Source of the DNA: Miltoncostaea marina
GTDB lineage: Bacteria > Actinomycetota > Thermoleophilia > Miltoncostaeales > Miltoncostaeaceae
Length of the DNA stretch: 64,000 nt
Assembly (NCBI RefSeq): GCF_018141525.1
Contig: NZ_CP064655.1
Coordinates: 3,070,501 to 3,134,500, forward strand
Direction: 5' to 3'
Position 1 is the stretch's first letter. Every line of letters begins with the position of its first letter. Made by a program: the position numbers and the translations under genes. Under the pieces are notes generated by a model. The model made no database searches. It saw nothing but the letters and a program-made list of their open reading frames with translations, and was not told where the DNA came from. Shown here one piece after another: positions 1 to 8,073 of the stretch.

Positions 1-2
1 GT

Positions 3-140
3 GCCTGCCGCATCTGCAAGGTGTATGACGGCGGCTACAGGGATGAGGAGCGTTGGGAACAAGTCCACGCAGACCTCATCGACGGTGTGGTGCGGCTGGA
101 TCGGGCGTTCAGGTCGAGAATCGCACGCTTGGCGCTCTAG
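3..140 (+). CDS. C-terminal fragment of an unidentified protein, lower GC than surroundings
   Basis: The reading frame entering from the left edge codes 45 residues and ends at a TAG at 138-140. The fragment has a CxxC pair (Cys 2 and Cys 5 of the fragment) and a charged amphipathic end rich in Asp, Arg, Glu and Trp. Its codons (GTG TAT, GAT, CGT, GAA CAA, TCG AGA) are noticeably less GC-biased than any other gene here, which suggests recent acquisition. I do not recognise the family; the Trp/Arg-rich helical end recalls some DUF4268-type restriction or abortive-infection proteins, but that is only an impression. The gene is convergent with the SDR that follows, 61 bases away. Confidence 0.55.
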   Translation, partial: ACRICKVYDGGYRDEERWEQVHADLIDGVVRLDRAFRSRIARLAL

Positions 141-201
141 CGGCCGATCGTTGCACCCGAGCGCTTCTGCCAGCCACGAAGCAACGTCTTCGGCAGGTCG
201 C

Positions 202-957
202 CTACGCGAGCGCCTCCGGCGACTCCGGGAGGATCTGGCCCCCGTCGACGATGAGCGTCTGCCCGGTGATGAACCGCGCCTCGCTCGAGGCGAGGAAGCA
301 GGCGGCGGTGCCGATGTCGCGCGGCTCGCCGAGGGTGCCCGTGGGGACGCTCGCCGCCATCTGGCGGAGGTAGTCGTCGCCCTGCTCGCGGAGGCCCTCG
401 GTGAGGATGTTGCCCGGCATGACGGCGTTGATCGTGATGCCGTCGCGGGCGACCTCGATGGCGGCGCTGCGCATGAAGCCGAGCTGGGCGGCCTTGCTGG
501 CGCCGTAGTGCGACCAGCCGGGGAAGCCGGTGACCGGGCCGGTGATCGACGAGGTGATCACGACGCGGCCGTAGCGCCGGCGGCGCATCGGCTCGATCGC
601 CGCCTGGACCATGAGGAAGGTGCTCCGGGCGTTGACCGCCTGCATCCGGTCCCACTGCTCCACGGTCATCTCGGCGAGGCTGGCCTGGGGGTAGATGCCG
701 GTGTTCGAGCACAGCACGTCGAGCCGGCCGAGCCGCTCGACCACGCGCGCGACGAGGGCGCGGCAGTCGTCGGCCGACGTGACGTCGGTCCGCTCGAAGG
801 TCGCGCCGACCTCACCGGCGGTGGCCTCGCCCGCGGCGACGTCGATGTCGGCGATCACCACGGTGGCCCCGGCCTCCACGAGCGCCTCGGCGATGCCGCG
901 CCCGATGCCCTTCGCCCCGCCCGTGACGATGGCGACCTGGTCCTGGAGCTCGAACAT
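202..957 (-). CDS. SDR-family NAD(P)-dependent oxidoreductase (FabG-like)
   Basis: A 251-residue classical short-chain dehydrogenase/reductase, cytosolic, reducing or oxidising a carbonyl/hydroxyl with NAD(P). The Rossmann motif TGGAKGIG lies at residues 12-19, an Asp after beta-2 at about 37 argues for NAD(H) preference, and the catalytic Ser137, Tyr151 and Lys155 are present. The usual NNAG motif is SNTG (84-87), a mild deviation. The C-terminal FITGQTLIVDGG is typical of the FabG/glucose-dehydrogenase branch. Start chosen at the ATG at 957-955 because the fold begins immediately; the open frame continues upstream only as antisense read-through of the next gene. Substrate is not deducible. 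Confidence 0.9.
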   Translation of the reverse strand: MFELQDQVAIVTGGAKGIGRGIAEALVEAGATVVIADIDVAAGEATAGEVGATFERTDVTSADDCRALVARVVERLGRLDVLCSNTGIYPQASLAEMTVEQWDRMQAVNARSTFLMVQAAIEPMRRRRYGRVVITSSITGPVTGFPGWSHYGASKAAQLGFMRSAAIEVARDGITINAVMPGNILTEGLREQGDDYLRQMAASVPTGTLGEPRDIGTAACFLASSEARFITGQTLIVDGGQILPESPEALA

Positions 958-1052
958 CGGGGCCTCCGCGTCGTCGGGTGAACGGCCGGACAGACGGCAG
1001 CCCCTCTCTATCACCGGCCGCCCGGGCGGGGCCAGTCGCCCGTCGCGGCCGG

Positions 1053-1685
1053 TCAGGCCGCCCGCGCCGAGGGGTGGATGACGGGCGCGTAGCCCGCGGC
1101 GATCGCGGCGACGGTGCTCGGCGGCGTGAGGAGCTCGACCTCGCCGGCGGGACGCCGCGGGCGCGGGTCGGACGCGTAGCCGCCGGGGGTCCACCGGTGC
1201 AGGTGCTCGCCGAGCACGAGGAGGGCCTCGCCGTCGATCGCCACCATCGCGCCGTCGGGCAGCTCGTCGAGCATCGCGCGGTGGCGCCGCGGGTGGCCGT
1301 AGTTGCCCCACCCCTCCCACCGCTCGGCGTGCAGGCGGGCGTCGAGGTCGCGCAGCGCCACCGGCTCGCCGTCGGCGTTGCCCCGCGACCAGGCGGCCCG
1401 GAAGCGGGTGAAGGCCTCCCGGCGGCACTCCCCGCAGGGCCGGTGGCCGGCCGCGAGGGCGGTCGCCTCGTCGAGGAAGAACAGCTCGGTGTACTCGCCG
1501 GGCGTCATCAGCTCGCGCCGCCGGTCCTTGAACTCGGTGCGGCAGGTGATCCACTGCCTGACCCGGTACCGGCGCACCGGCTCGCGCCGGTCCTCGTGGA
1601 GCCGCCCGCGGTTGCCCATGAAGAGGCCGCGGTCGGCCACCGCGACGATCTCGTTGAACGGGGTGACGCGGTTGCGGAGGGGCAT
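1053..1685 (-). CDS. conserved protein of unknown function with CxxC motif
   Basis: A 210-residue soluble protein without signal peptide or membrane segment. It opens with a motif rich in Arg, Asn and Gly (RGLFMGNRGRLH, residues 19-30), and carries GHRPCGECRRE (80-90) with Cys84 and Cys87, plus Cys48. I recognise this as a widespread but uncharacterised bacterial family; the CxxC next to His81 could bind a metal, but I assign no function. The ATG at 1685-1683 is preceded 14 bases upstream by a TAGGGT element (1700-1705 on the plus strand). It is separated by 95 bases from the SDR gene downstream and is divergent from the exported protein at 1824. Confidence 0.8.
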   Translation of the reverse strand: MPLRNRVTPFNEIVAVADRGLFMGNRGRLHEDRREPVRRYRVRQWITCRTEFKDRRRELMTPGEYTELFFLDEATALAAGHRPCGECRREAFTRFRAAWSRGNADGEPVALRDLDARLHAERWEGWGNYGHPRRHRAMLDELPDGAMVAIDGEALLVLGEHLHRWTPGGYASDPRPRRPAGEVELLTPPSTVAAIAAGYAPVIHPSARAA

Positions 1686-1823
1686 CGGCGCGGTCGCAGA
1701 CCCTAGCGGCGGCCGCGGCCGACTCCCGCTGCGGGCCGGCCGCAGCGGGAGTCGCGGGTGGACGGCAGCCGGCCGTCCGTCCGGCCAGTTGTGGGCCGTG
1801 GCGCCGCGCCGTTCCATGTGGTG

Positions 1824-3689
1824 ATGGCCCGTTCGCGCACCCTCCACCGACTCCGCCCGCTCGCGGTCATGGCCGCCGTGCTCGCGGCAGCCCCGGCGAC
1901 CGCGCTCGCGGAGTGGTCGGAGCCGGTCGAGCTGGCGTCGTTCGAGGGCCCGGCGCCGTCGGGCGGCTCGGACGCGCTCGCGCTCGCCGCCCGCGACGAC
2001 CGCGCCGTCGCCGCCTGGTCCGACGCGGGCGGCGACGGCGCGCTCGCCGTGCGCCCGGCGCCCGGCGGCGCGTGGTCGGCCCTCGCGGCGCCCTCGTCGC
2101 GGGCCGAGCTCGTCGGCATCGACGGCGACGGCGACGTCATCGCCCTGGAGCGGACGGCAGGCGCGACGCGGGTGCACCGGAGGCTCGCGGCCGGCGTGTG
2201 GGCCTCGCCGGCGACCGTCCCCGCGGGCGCGCGTGTGGTCGTCGACCACCAGGGATCGACCTGGGCCTCGTGGACCGACGGGGTCACCGGCTGGGTGAGC
2301 GGACACGCCCCCGGCGCCTCCGGCTGGAGCGCGCCTGAGGCGCTGCCGGCGCACGGCGGCGCGATGGCCGGCTCCCCGACCGTGGCGAGCGGCCCGTGGG
2401 GCGCGGCCGTCGCCGCCTGGACCGAGCCGGGCGGCGGCGTGTGGGCCAGCGCGCGCGACGGCTCGGGGTGGCAGGCGCCGGCGCGGCTCGCCGGCGACAT
2501 CGACGGCGGCCGCGTGGTCGAGGCGGCGGCGTTCGGCAGCGACGGCACCGGCCACGTGCTCTGGAGCGCCGGCTCCGACTCGGGCGACCGCTGGGCGCGG
2601 TGGTCGCACACGGGCGGCTGGCAGACGGGCCAGGGACCGGTCGCGGTGCGGGTGGTGGAGCTCGTCGCCGGGCCCGGCGGCCGGCTGGGCGTCGCGGGCC
2701 CGCACCGGATCTCCCGGGAGCTGGCCGCCTGGGTCTACAGCCCGGCCGCCGGGTGGCGCTTCAGCCGGTACCTCTCGACGACGGTCGACGAGCCCGGCGT
2801 CGCGCTGGCCGACGTGGACATGACCTGGGACGCCGGCCTGCGCGCCGTGTGGGCCATCGACCTGCCGGACGAGGGGCTGACCGTCCTCGAGGGGGCGTCG
2901 GCGCTCGAGGACGTGGCGGCGACCGCCTGGGACGAGCCGATCGGGGTCGCATGGCCCGAGGGCGGCGGGTCGCGCGTGCGCCTGGACGCCGACGGCGCCG
3001 CGACGCAGGTCGTGTGGCGCCAGTGGGCGCCGCTGCCCGGCGGCGGGGCGACCCACGACGTGGTGGCGATGACCGACGCCTGGGCGCCGCCGCCCGACCC
3101 GGAGCCCGAGCCGCAGCCCCAGCCGGGGCCGCCCGTGGCGCCCAGCCCCCGCCCGCCACTGCGGACCTCGATCACGCGGCCGCCGCGGCCGCCGTTCACC
3201 GGCGTGCCGGTCTGCCGACTGGCCCTGGAGCCGCTGCGCGGCGAGATGAAGGCCCTGGCCCGCTCGGAGGCGGCCCGCGCGCACCTGATGCTGCGCCGCG
3301 CCGAGGCGCTCGAGCGGGCGCTGGCGGCCGGCGGGCCGCGCCGCCTGCGCACGGCGGCCGCCGCGGCGCGGCTGCAGTCGCGCACGGCGCGGGCGTCGGC
3401 GGAGGCCGCGAACGCCGGCGTGGCGATGATCCAGCTGCGCCGCAGCAGCGGCTGCACGCCCGCCACCCAGGCCGACCTGCGGCCCGCCACGCTGGCGATC
3501 GCGCGGGCGGTGGCGGCGCAGCGGCGGGCGGCCCGGATGGTGCCGCGGCGGCTGCGCGCTCCCGTGCGCGTGCGCCTGCGCGGCGGCGGGCTGCTGGTCG
3601 CCCGGCCCGGGCAGAACCTGCAGGCTCCGCGCCTGGTGCGCGAGCGGCTGCGGGTGGCGCGCCTCGTCGCGCGCCAGCCCGCCGCCTGA
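1824..3689 (+). CDS. secreted propeller-like protein with proline-rich linker and helical C-terminus
   Basis: A 621-residue exported protein. A Sec signal peptide (basic MARSRTLHRLR, hydrophobic stretch, cleavage after TALA near residue 26) precedes about 390 residues with repeated Trp/Gly/Ser-rich strands of the form W(S/T)xPxxL or AVAAWxD, as in BNR/sialidase-like beta-propellers. Residues about 422-455 are a Pro/Glu/Gln linker, then a Cys and about 150 Ala/Arg-rich helical residues that could form a coiled coil, ending in another Cys-containing helix. I chose the ATG at 1824, where the signal peptide starts; a GTG lies at 1821. It is convergent with another exported propeller-like gene 9 bases downstream. 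No enzymatic motif is visible, so the role (cell-surface binding?) is unknown. Confidence 0.75.
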   Translation: MARSRTLHRLRPLAVMAAVLAAAPATALAEWSEPVELASFEGPAPSGGSDALALAARDDRAVAAWSDAGGDGALAVRPAPGGAWSALAAPSSRAELVGIDGDGDVIALERTAGATRVHRRLAAGVWASPATVPAGARVVVDHQGSTWASWTDGVTGWVSGHAPGASGWSAPEALPAHGGAMAGSPTVASGPWGAAVAAWTEPGGGVWASARDGSGWQAPARLAGDIDGGRVVEAAAFGSDGTGHVLWSAGSDSGDRWARWSHTGGWQTGQGPVAVRVVELVAGPGGRLGVAGPHRISRELAAWVYSPAAGWRFSRYLSTTVDEPGVALADVDMTWDAGLRAVWAIDLPDEGLTVLEGASALEDVAATAWDEPIGVAWPEGGGSRVRLDADGAATQVVWRQWAPLPGGGATHDVVAMTDAWAPPPDPEPEPQPQPGPPVAPSPRPPLRTSITRPPRPPFTGVPVCRLALEPLRGEMKALARSEAARAHLMLRRAEALERALAAGGPRRLRTAAAAARLQSRTARASAEAANAGVAMIQLRRSSGCTPATQADLRPATLAIARAVAAQRRAARMVPRRLRAPVRVRLRGGGLLVARPGQNLQAPRLVRERLRVARLVARQPAA

Positions 3690-3698
3690 GGCCCGCCG

Positions 3699-5264
3699 CT
3701 ACCGGAAGAAGCGCAGCCCCCGGATCGTGAGGGTGGCCGGCTTCTCGCCGCGCACCGGCCGCGCCCCCGGCTTGGCGGCCACGGCGATCCGGGTGGGGGT
3801 GCGCACGTCGAAGGTGCGCGCCCGCAGGGGCACACGCACGCAGACCACCTTCGAGCCCGCCGTCGGGAAGACGACCCGCGCCTGGCCGAACAGGCGGATG
3901 CTCCTGCGGCCGGAGAAGATCGACACCTGCACCCGGGCGGCCCGCACGGCGGTGACCTTGACGTGGACGCACTTCGTCCTGGAGGCGCGCAGGGCGCGGA
4001 TGGAGACGCGCTTGGGCGCCACCACGCGGGCGGGGCCGCTGCGGATGGTCTGCGGGTTCTGGATGATCACCTCGGGGCTCACCGTGGCCCACAGCGCGCC
4101 GCGGACCGCGCCGGTGTCCATCACCGCGCCGACCAGCAGGTTCTCGCCCTGGGCGAGCGAGGCCAGCGGGCCGTTGGCGACCGTGCGCGGCGGCTGGCCG
4201 AGCGGGACGTTCACGCCGCCCGCGCCGCGGGCGTTGCCGAGCTTGGCGACCACGCCCGGCCGGTTGGCGCCGCCGGCCTCGCGGTCGTACCAGGCAACCC
4301 AGAGGCGTCCGTCGCGGTGGCGGGCGGCGGTGCCGTAGAACGCGATGCCGATGTCGCCCGGGACGGCGACGGGGGTCGGGGCGCCCTCGCCGGGGCGCCA
4401 GGAGACGATCCGGTACGGCGCGACGGGGCCGGACTGGGCGGCGTAGACCACCCGCGCGCCGGGGCCGGCGGGCTCGGCGACCAGCGCGATGCGCTGGGTG
4501 TTGTTGGCGACGCCCTGGCTCTGGGGCGCCTTGGCCGGGCTGCCGAGGGGCGCGCCGGTGGCCGGGTCGACCGCCTGCACGTAGACGCCGGTCTGGCCGG
4601 CGGCGTTGGAGTACCACGCCACCCACACCCCGCCGGCGGCGTCGAGCACGGCGGCCACGTTGTAGGAGCAGCAGCCGCCGAGCTGCGCCTGCAGGGGGGC
4701 GCCCTCCTGGTCGACCGGGATCGCGCCGCGCTGCACGTGGAGGTCGCCGGCCCAGTCGAGCGCGGTGACCGGCGTGCCGTCGGCCAGGGCGACCGCGTCG
4801 AGGGTGCCGCCGCGCGAGGCGCCGAGCTCGGCGGGCGGGCCGGCCGGGGCCACGCCCTCGGCGAACGGCTCGGAGAGGTACAGGCGGGCGATGCCGTCGG
4901 GACGGGTGGCGCCGTAAACCGCGCGCGGGCCGGCCGGCGTGGCGAGCAGGGCCGGCTGGCTGGCCATCACCGTGAACCCGCTCGCCACGGTCGCGACCGC
5001 GCCGAGGCCGTTGCCCGGGCGGGCGAGCGTGGGCGCGAAGCCGCGCAGCTCGAGGGTGGTGGCCAGGTCGGTGCCCGTCCCCGCCGGCCAGAGGGCCAGC
5101 ACCCGCGGGCCGTGCTGCAGCAGGCTCGGCTGGTGGATGGTGGACACCGCGTCGCCGGAGACCTTGGCCCAGGCGCCGAGCGCCGCGGCCGGCAGGGTCG
5201 CCAGCAGGGCGGCGGCGAGCGCGGTCGCCAGCAGGAGGGAGCGGACGGGTCGCCGGCGTGCCAC
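3699..5264 (-). CDS. secreted BNR/propeller-like protein with C-terminal Ig-like domain
   Basis: A 521-residue exported protein with a clear signal peptide (MARRRPVRSLLLATALAAAL, then a hydrophobic run to about residue 30). The body to about residue 400 consists of repeated blades with motifs such as VWVAWYSN and LWVAWYDREAG, typical of sialidase/BNR-type propellers. It contains an unusual adjacent Cys pair in a CCSYN motif near residue 197. The last 110 residues (VSIRALRASRTKCVHVKVTA onward) look like a beta-sandwich with two further Cys. It converges on the neighbouring exported propeller gene with 9 bases between stops, so the two are not co-transcribed. Function unknown; no Asp-box active site can be asserted. 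Confidence 0.75.
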   Translation of the reverse strand: MARRRPVRSLLLATALAAALLATLPAAALGAWAKVSGDAVSTIHQPSLLQHGPRVLALWPAGTGTDLATTLELRGFAPTLARPGNGLGAVATVASGFTVMASQPALLATPAGPRAVYGATRPDGIARLYLSEPFAEGVAPAGPPAELGASRGGTLDAVALADGTPVTALDWAGDLHVQRGAIPVDQEGAPLQAQLGGCCSYNVAAVLDAAGGVWVAWYSNAAGQTGVYVQAVDPATGAPLGSPAKAPQSQGVANNTQRIALVAEPAGPGARVVYAAQSGPVAPYRIVSWRPGEGAPTPVAVPGDIGIAFYGTAARHRDGRLWVAWYDREAGGANRPGVVAKLGNARGAGGVNVPLGQPPRTVANGPLASLAQGENLLVGAVMDTGAVRGALWATVSPEVIIQNPQTIRSGPARVVAPKRVSIRALRASRTKCVHVKVTAVRAARVQVSIFSGRRSIRLFGQARVVFPTAGSKVVCVRVPLRARTFDVRTPTRIAVAAKPGARPVRGEKPATLTIRGLRFFR

Positions 5265-5511
5265 GGGTGCCTCCTCGACAGGGGCGGGTCGCGGCGATCC
5301 TATGGCGGCGCGATCGCCGGGCGCCAGAGGATCGGCCCCGGTCGTCCTGCGCGCATGCTTTGGTGCCGATGGGGGGACTAGCCCTCCGCACAGCGTTGTT
5401 CACCGTTCCTTAGCCACCTGGCCTAGGGCGCGTCCGAAGGGTTTCTGCCATGGTCAGCTACCGGTCACACCGTGCCGTGTCGCCCGGGACAACCACGATG
5501 AGGGGGAACCG
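5265..5511. other. divergent intergenic region, 247 bases
   Basis: This gap separates the exported protein on the minus strand from the small gene on the plus strand and should hold both promoters. It is less GC-rich than the coding DNA, especially around 5355-5480. I see a Shine-Dalgarno-like AGGGGGAA at about 5500-5508 before the ATG at 5512, but no convincing -35/-10 pair, riboswitch or repeat. Confidence 0.4.
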
Positions 5512-5706
5512 ATGAGTAACGCCATCCTCGATCCCGCCGCCGAGCTCGAGCGGGCCACCAGCGACTACCTCGCCGTGTCCCGGAACGCCCACCTGTACGG
5601 GACCACCGCCGAGTACGACGCCGCCGAGCGCAAGGCGTGGGAGCGCATGTCCGAGGCCGCCGCCGCGGTGCAGGCCCTGGGCGCCCCGGAGGCCGACCGC
5701 TCGTAG
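5512..5706 (+). CDS. small acidic helical protein, unknown function
   Basis: A 64-residue protein beginning MSNAILDPAAELERATSDYL. It is rich in Ala and Glu, probably two amphipathic helices, with no Cys, signal or membrane segment. A good ribosome-binding site (AGGGGGAA, 5-6 bases before the ATG) supports it as a real gene. It is followed by a stem-loop (5715-5761) before the PAC2 gene. I do not recognise the family. It might be a small regulatory or adaptor protein, but nothing in the sequence says so. Confidence 0.7.
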   Translation: MSNAILDPAAELERATSDYLAVSRNAHLYGTTAEYDAAERKAWERMSEAAAAVQALGAPEADRS

Positions 5707-5714
5707 GTCCCCGC

Positions 5715-5761
5715 AGGCGGGGCGCGGCCGCGCATCCGGCGAGCGCGGCGGCGCCCCGCCT
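5715..5761 (+). terminator. stem-loop between small gene and PAC2 gene
   Basis: An 11-base perfect inverted repeat (AGGCGGGGCGC at 5715-5725 and its complement at 5751-5761) encloses a 25-base loop and starts 8 bases after the stop of the small gene. There is no T-tract. It could terminate the small gene or act as a processing structure. Confidence 0.5.
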
Positions 5762-5775
5762 GTCAACATCACCCC

Positions 5776-6654
5776 ATGGCCGATCTCAACTGGGACGAGC
5801 GCCCCACCGACCTCCGGGACCCCGTGATGGTCGCGGCCTTCGGGGGATGGAACGACGCCGCCTCGGCCGCGTCCAACGCGATCGCCTTCATCGGCGAGCG
5901 CTTCGGCGCGCGGCGCATCGCCGCGATCGACCCCGAGGGCTTCTTCGACTTCCAGGCCACCCGCCCGCTGGTGGACCTGACCAGCGAGGGCGGCGCGGGC
6001 TCGCTCGTGTGGCCGGAGGTCGAACTGCTCACGGCCCGCCCGCCCGACGGGCCCCACGACCTGGTGCTGGTGGCCGGCACGGAGCCCTCGATGCGCTGGC
6101 GCACCTTCTGCGCCCTGCTGCTCGACGCCGCCCGTGAGCTCGGCGTGCGGCGCATCATCACGGTCGGCGCGCTGCTGGCCGACGTGGTCCACACCCACCC
6201 CATCCGCCTGACCGGCATGGCGTCCGACCCGGCGTTGATCGAGGATTGGGGCTTCCGGGCGCCCAGCTACGCCGGCCCCACCGGCATCGTGGGCGTGCTG
6301 CACCACGCCGCCACCCAGGCCGGCTTCGAGTCGATCTCCATGTGGGCGCCGGTCTCGCACTACGCGGCCGGCCTGACCAACGCGAAGGGCAGCCTGGCCC
6401 TGGTGCGGGCGCTCGAGGGGCTGACCGGCATCACGGTCGACGCCGCGGAGCTGGAGGAGGCCGCCTCCACCTTCGAGGTGCAGGTGGGCCGCGCCGTGGA
6501 GGCCGAGCCGCGGCTGCGCGCCCTGGTGGAGCAGCTCGAGGACGCCGCCGGGCGCGTGGAGGAGGACCACCCCGGCCCGCTGCCGACCGGCGACGAGCTG
6601 GCCGCCGAGCTCGAGCGCTTCCTGCGCGAGCACGGCGAGGGCGGCGCGTCCTAG
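5776..6654 (+). CDS. PAC2-family protein
   Basis: A 292-residue soluble protein of the PAC2 (proteasome assembly chaperone 2-like) family. Family features: AFGGWNDAASAASNAI near residues 20-35, a central VGALLADVVHTHPIRLTG segment, and APVSHYAAGLTNAKGSLALV where the fold closes. The last 70 residues are a Glu/Leu/Arg-rich helical extension. In actinobacteria PAC2 proteins often accompany proteasome-bearing genomes, but a direct chaperone role in bacteria has not been shown to my knowledge. The ATG at 5776 begins the conserved domain. No obvious Shine-Dalgarno sequence precedes it, so it may be translated from a short leader. It converges on the broken methyltransferase. Confidence 0.88.
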   Translation: MADLNWDERPTDLRDPVMVAAFGGWNDAASAASNAIAFIGERFGARRIAAIDPEGFFDFQATRPLVDLTSEGGAGSLVWPEVELLTARPPDGPHDLVLVAGTEPSMRWRTFCALLLDAARELGVRRIITVGALLADVVHTHPIRLTGMASDPALIEDWGFRAPSYAGPTGIVGVLHHAATQAGFESISMWAPVSHYAAGLTNAKGSLALVRALEGLTGITVDAAELEEAASTFEVQVGRAVEAEPRLRALVEQLEDAAGRVEEDHPGPLPTGDELAAELERFLREHGEGGAS

Positions 6655-6657
6655 CGC

Positions 6658-7384
6658 TCAGCGCCGCCGGCGCGCCAGGCGGGCCGTGACCCCGGGCGGG
6701 AGCGGCCCGCCGGTGTAGCCCCCGGGGGGCGTGCGAGCGGCGAAGCCCGCCCGCCGCAGGGCGGTGAGCACCCGCGCGGGCGGGTGCAGCACCTGGCGAT
6801 GCACCTCCTCGCCGCGGCGGGGGCGCCCGTCGCCGGGGTCGCGGACGGCGACGATGCGGCGGAGGAGCAGGCGGCCCTCGTCGCCCCCCTCCACAGGCAC
6901 GGCCCAGCCGGCGCCCTCGGCCCACCGCCGCCCGCGGGCGCGTGCCCCCGGGCGGGGGTGGCCAGATCGGCCGGCAGCAGGCCCCCGGGGCGCAGCGCGG
7001 GCCGCCGCGCGCCCGGCGAGCGCGGCCAGCGCGGCGTCGCCGGCGCCCACGTCGTCCCCGTAGCCGAGCACCTCGCCGATCGCGGCCACGGCGTCGCAGC
7101 CCGCCGGCAGCGGGTCCTCGCGAACGGCGCGACGCTGAGCGCAGCGCCGGCGCCCGCCGCGGGCCGGCGCCACCATGGCCGAGGCGTCGCTCGCGTGCAC
7201 CTCGTGCCGGCCGCCGCCAGCAGGGACGCCGTGGTGCCGTCGCCGCAGCCGACCTCGGCCACCCGCGCGCCGGGCGGCAGCCGGCCCAGCAGCTCGCGCG
7301 CCGCGGCCCGCGCCGTGGCCGTGTGGCCGGCGGCGTGGATGGCGGCGAGGTGCTCGCCGTAGCGGGACGCGACCCGGCGCTCAC
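6658..7384 (-). pseudogene. class I SAM methyltransferase, broken by multiple frame changes
   Basis: Read on the minus strand, three frames together give one sensible methyltransferase. The likely start is a GTG at 7384-7382 overlapping the stop of the upstream gene. The frame then changes near 7370-7360 to give RYGEHLAAIH and the SAM-binding motif VAEVGCGDGTTASLLAAAG (about 7265-7210). It changes again near 7205 (HASDASAMVA), near 7150 (ALSVAPFA), near 7120 (CDAVAAIGEVLGYGDDVG), near 7010 (ALRPGGLLPADLA) and near 6945 (WAEGAGWAV through to the TGA at 6658). Each segment matches what the fold should contain next, so this was one gene. Either it is decayed or the assembly has several one-base indels here. 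The apparently open minus-strand frames in this interval are fragments. Confidence 0.7.
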
Positions 7385-8064
7385 CGCCCGGCGGGCTCGG
7401 GCGCGGCGTCGGCCGCGGCGCGCCGGCGCGCCCACCGCGACCCCGGCCGCGCGGGCCGCAGCGCGCCCACGAGGGCGACCGGCCACAGCAGGAAGCCGAC
7501 CACGCCCGTCTCCCACTTGCCCTTCGCCAGGCAGATGACGGCGCAGACCACGCTGAGGGCGTGGTAGGCCACGATCAGGAAGCCGCCCGCCGGGTCGGCG
7601 CCCTCGATCACCCGCAGCCAGAAGGGCGCCCCGAGCGCGACCATCGCGATCAGCACCGCGGCGATGATCACGGCGTCGATGGAGCGCCGGCCCTCCTCGG
7701 TCCAGTAGACGTCGCGCAGGTGCAGCCACAGCGCGTACTCGTCGAGCACCAGGGCGGCCCCCACCCCGAAGGCGGTGGGGATGAGCCACCACAGCCAGGG
7801 CGGGAAGTCGGGGTCGAAGGCGATCTCGGTGAAGCCGGCGCCCAGCAGCAGGAAGATGCCCGGCACCATGTGGTGGATGCGGGTGTCGCCCACCGACAGG
7901 TTGCCCGGCCCGCGCCCCTGGCGCGCGGCGTGGGTGTAGGCGCGCACGCAGCCGAACGTGATGAGGAAGGCGGCCAGCACCATCTGCGCGGGCCGGAAGC
8001 CGCGGCCGATGACCTCCTCGTCGAAGGCCTGGACGACGGGGAAGGCGTCCGAGAGCGCGTCCAT
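7381..8064 (-). CDS. multi-pass membrane protein, unknown function
   Basis: A 227-residue integral membrane protein with about six hydrophobic segments (about residues 26-45, 68-85, 88-110, 128-148, 162-180, 185-202). Notable polar features in or near the membrane are RAYTHAARQG (41-50), IHHMVPG (63-69) and VLDEYALWLHL (106-116). His and Asp within helices could bind metal or lipid, but I do not recognise the family. A TAGCGT element lies 6 bases upstream of the ATG, overlapping the stop of the VanW gene, suggesting its own leaderless promoter. It overlaps the broken methyltransferase by four bases (GTGA). Confidence 0.75.
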   Translation of the reverse strand: MDALSDAFPVVQAFDEEVIGRGFRPAQMVLAAFLITFGCVRAYTHAARQGRGPGNLSVGDTRIHHMVPGIFLLLGAGFTEIAFDPDFPPWLWWLIPTAFGVGAALVLDEYALWLHLRDVYWTEEGRRSIDAVIIAAVLIAMVALGAPFWLRVIEGADPAGGFLIVAYHALSVVCAVICLAKGKWETGVVGFLLWPVALVGALRPARPGSRWARRRAAADAAPEPAGR

Positions 8065-8073
8065 CGCCCGACG

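Noticed and set aside
5265-5511. Possible riboswitch before the small gene at 5512
   Set aside because: The region is long enough and less GC-rich, but I could not match any conserved riboswitch core.
6658-7262. Open minus-strand frames of 180 and 203 residues
   Set aside because: Each covers only some of the methyltransferase segments; outside them they are Arg/Pro/Ala nonsense. They are parts of one broken gene.
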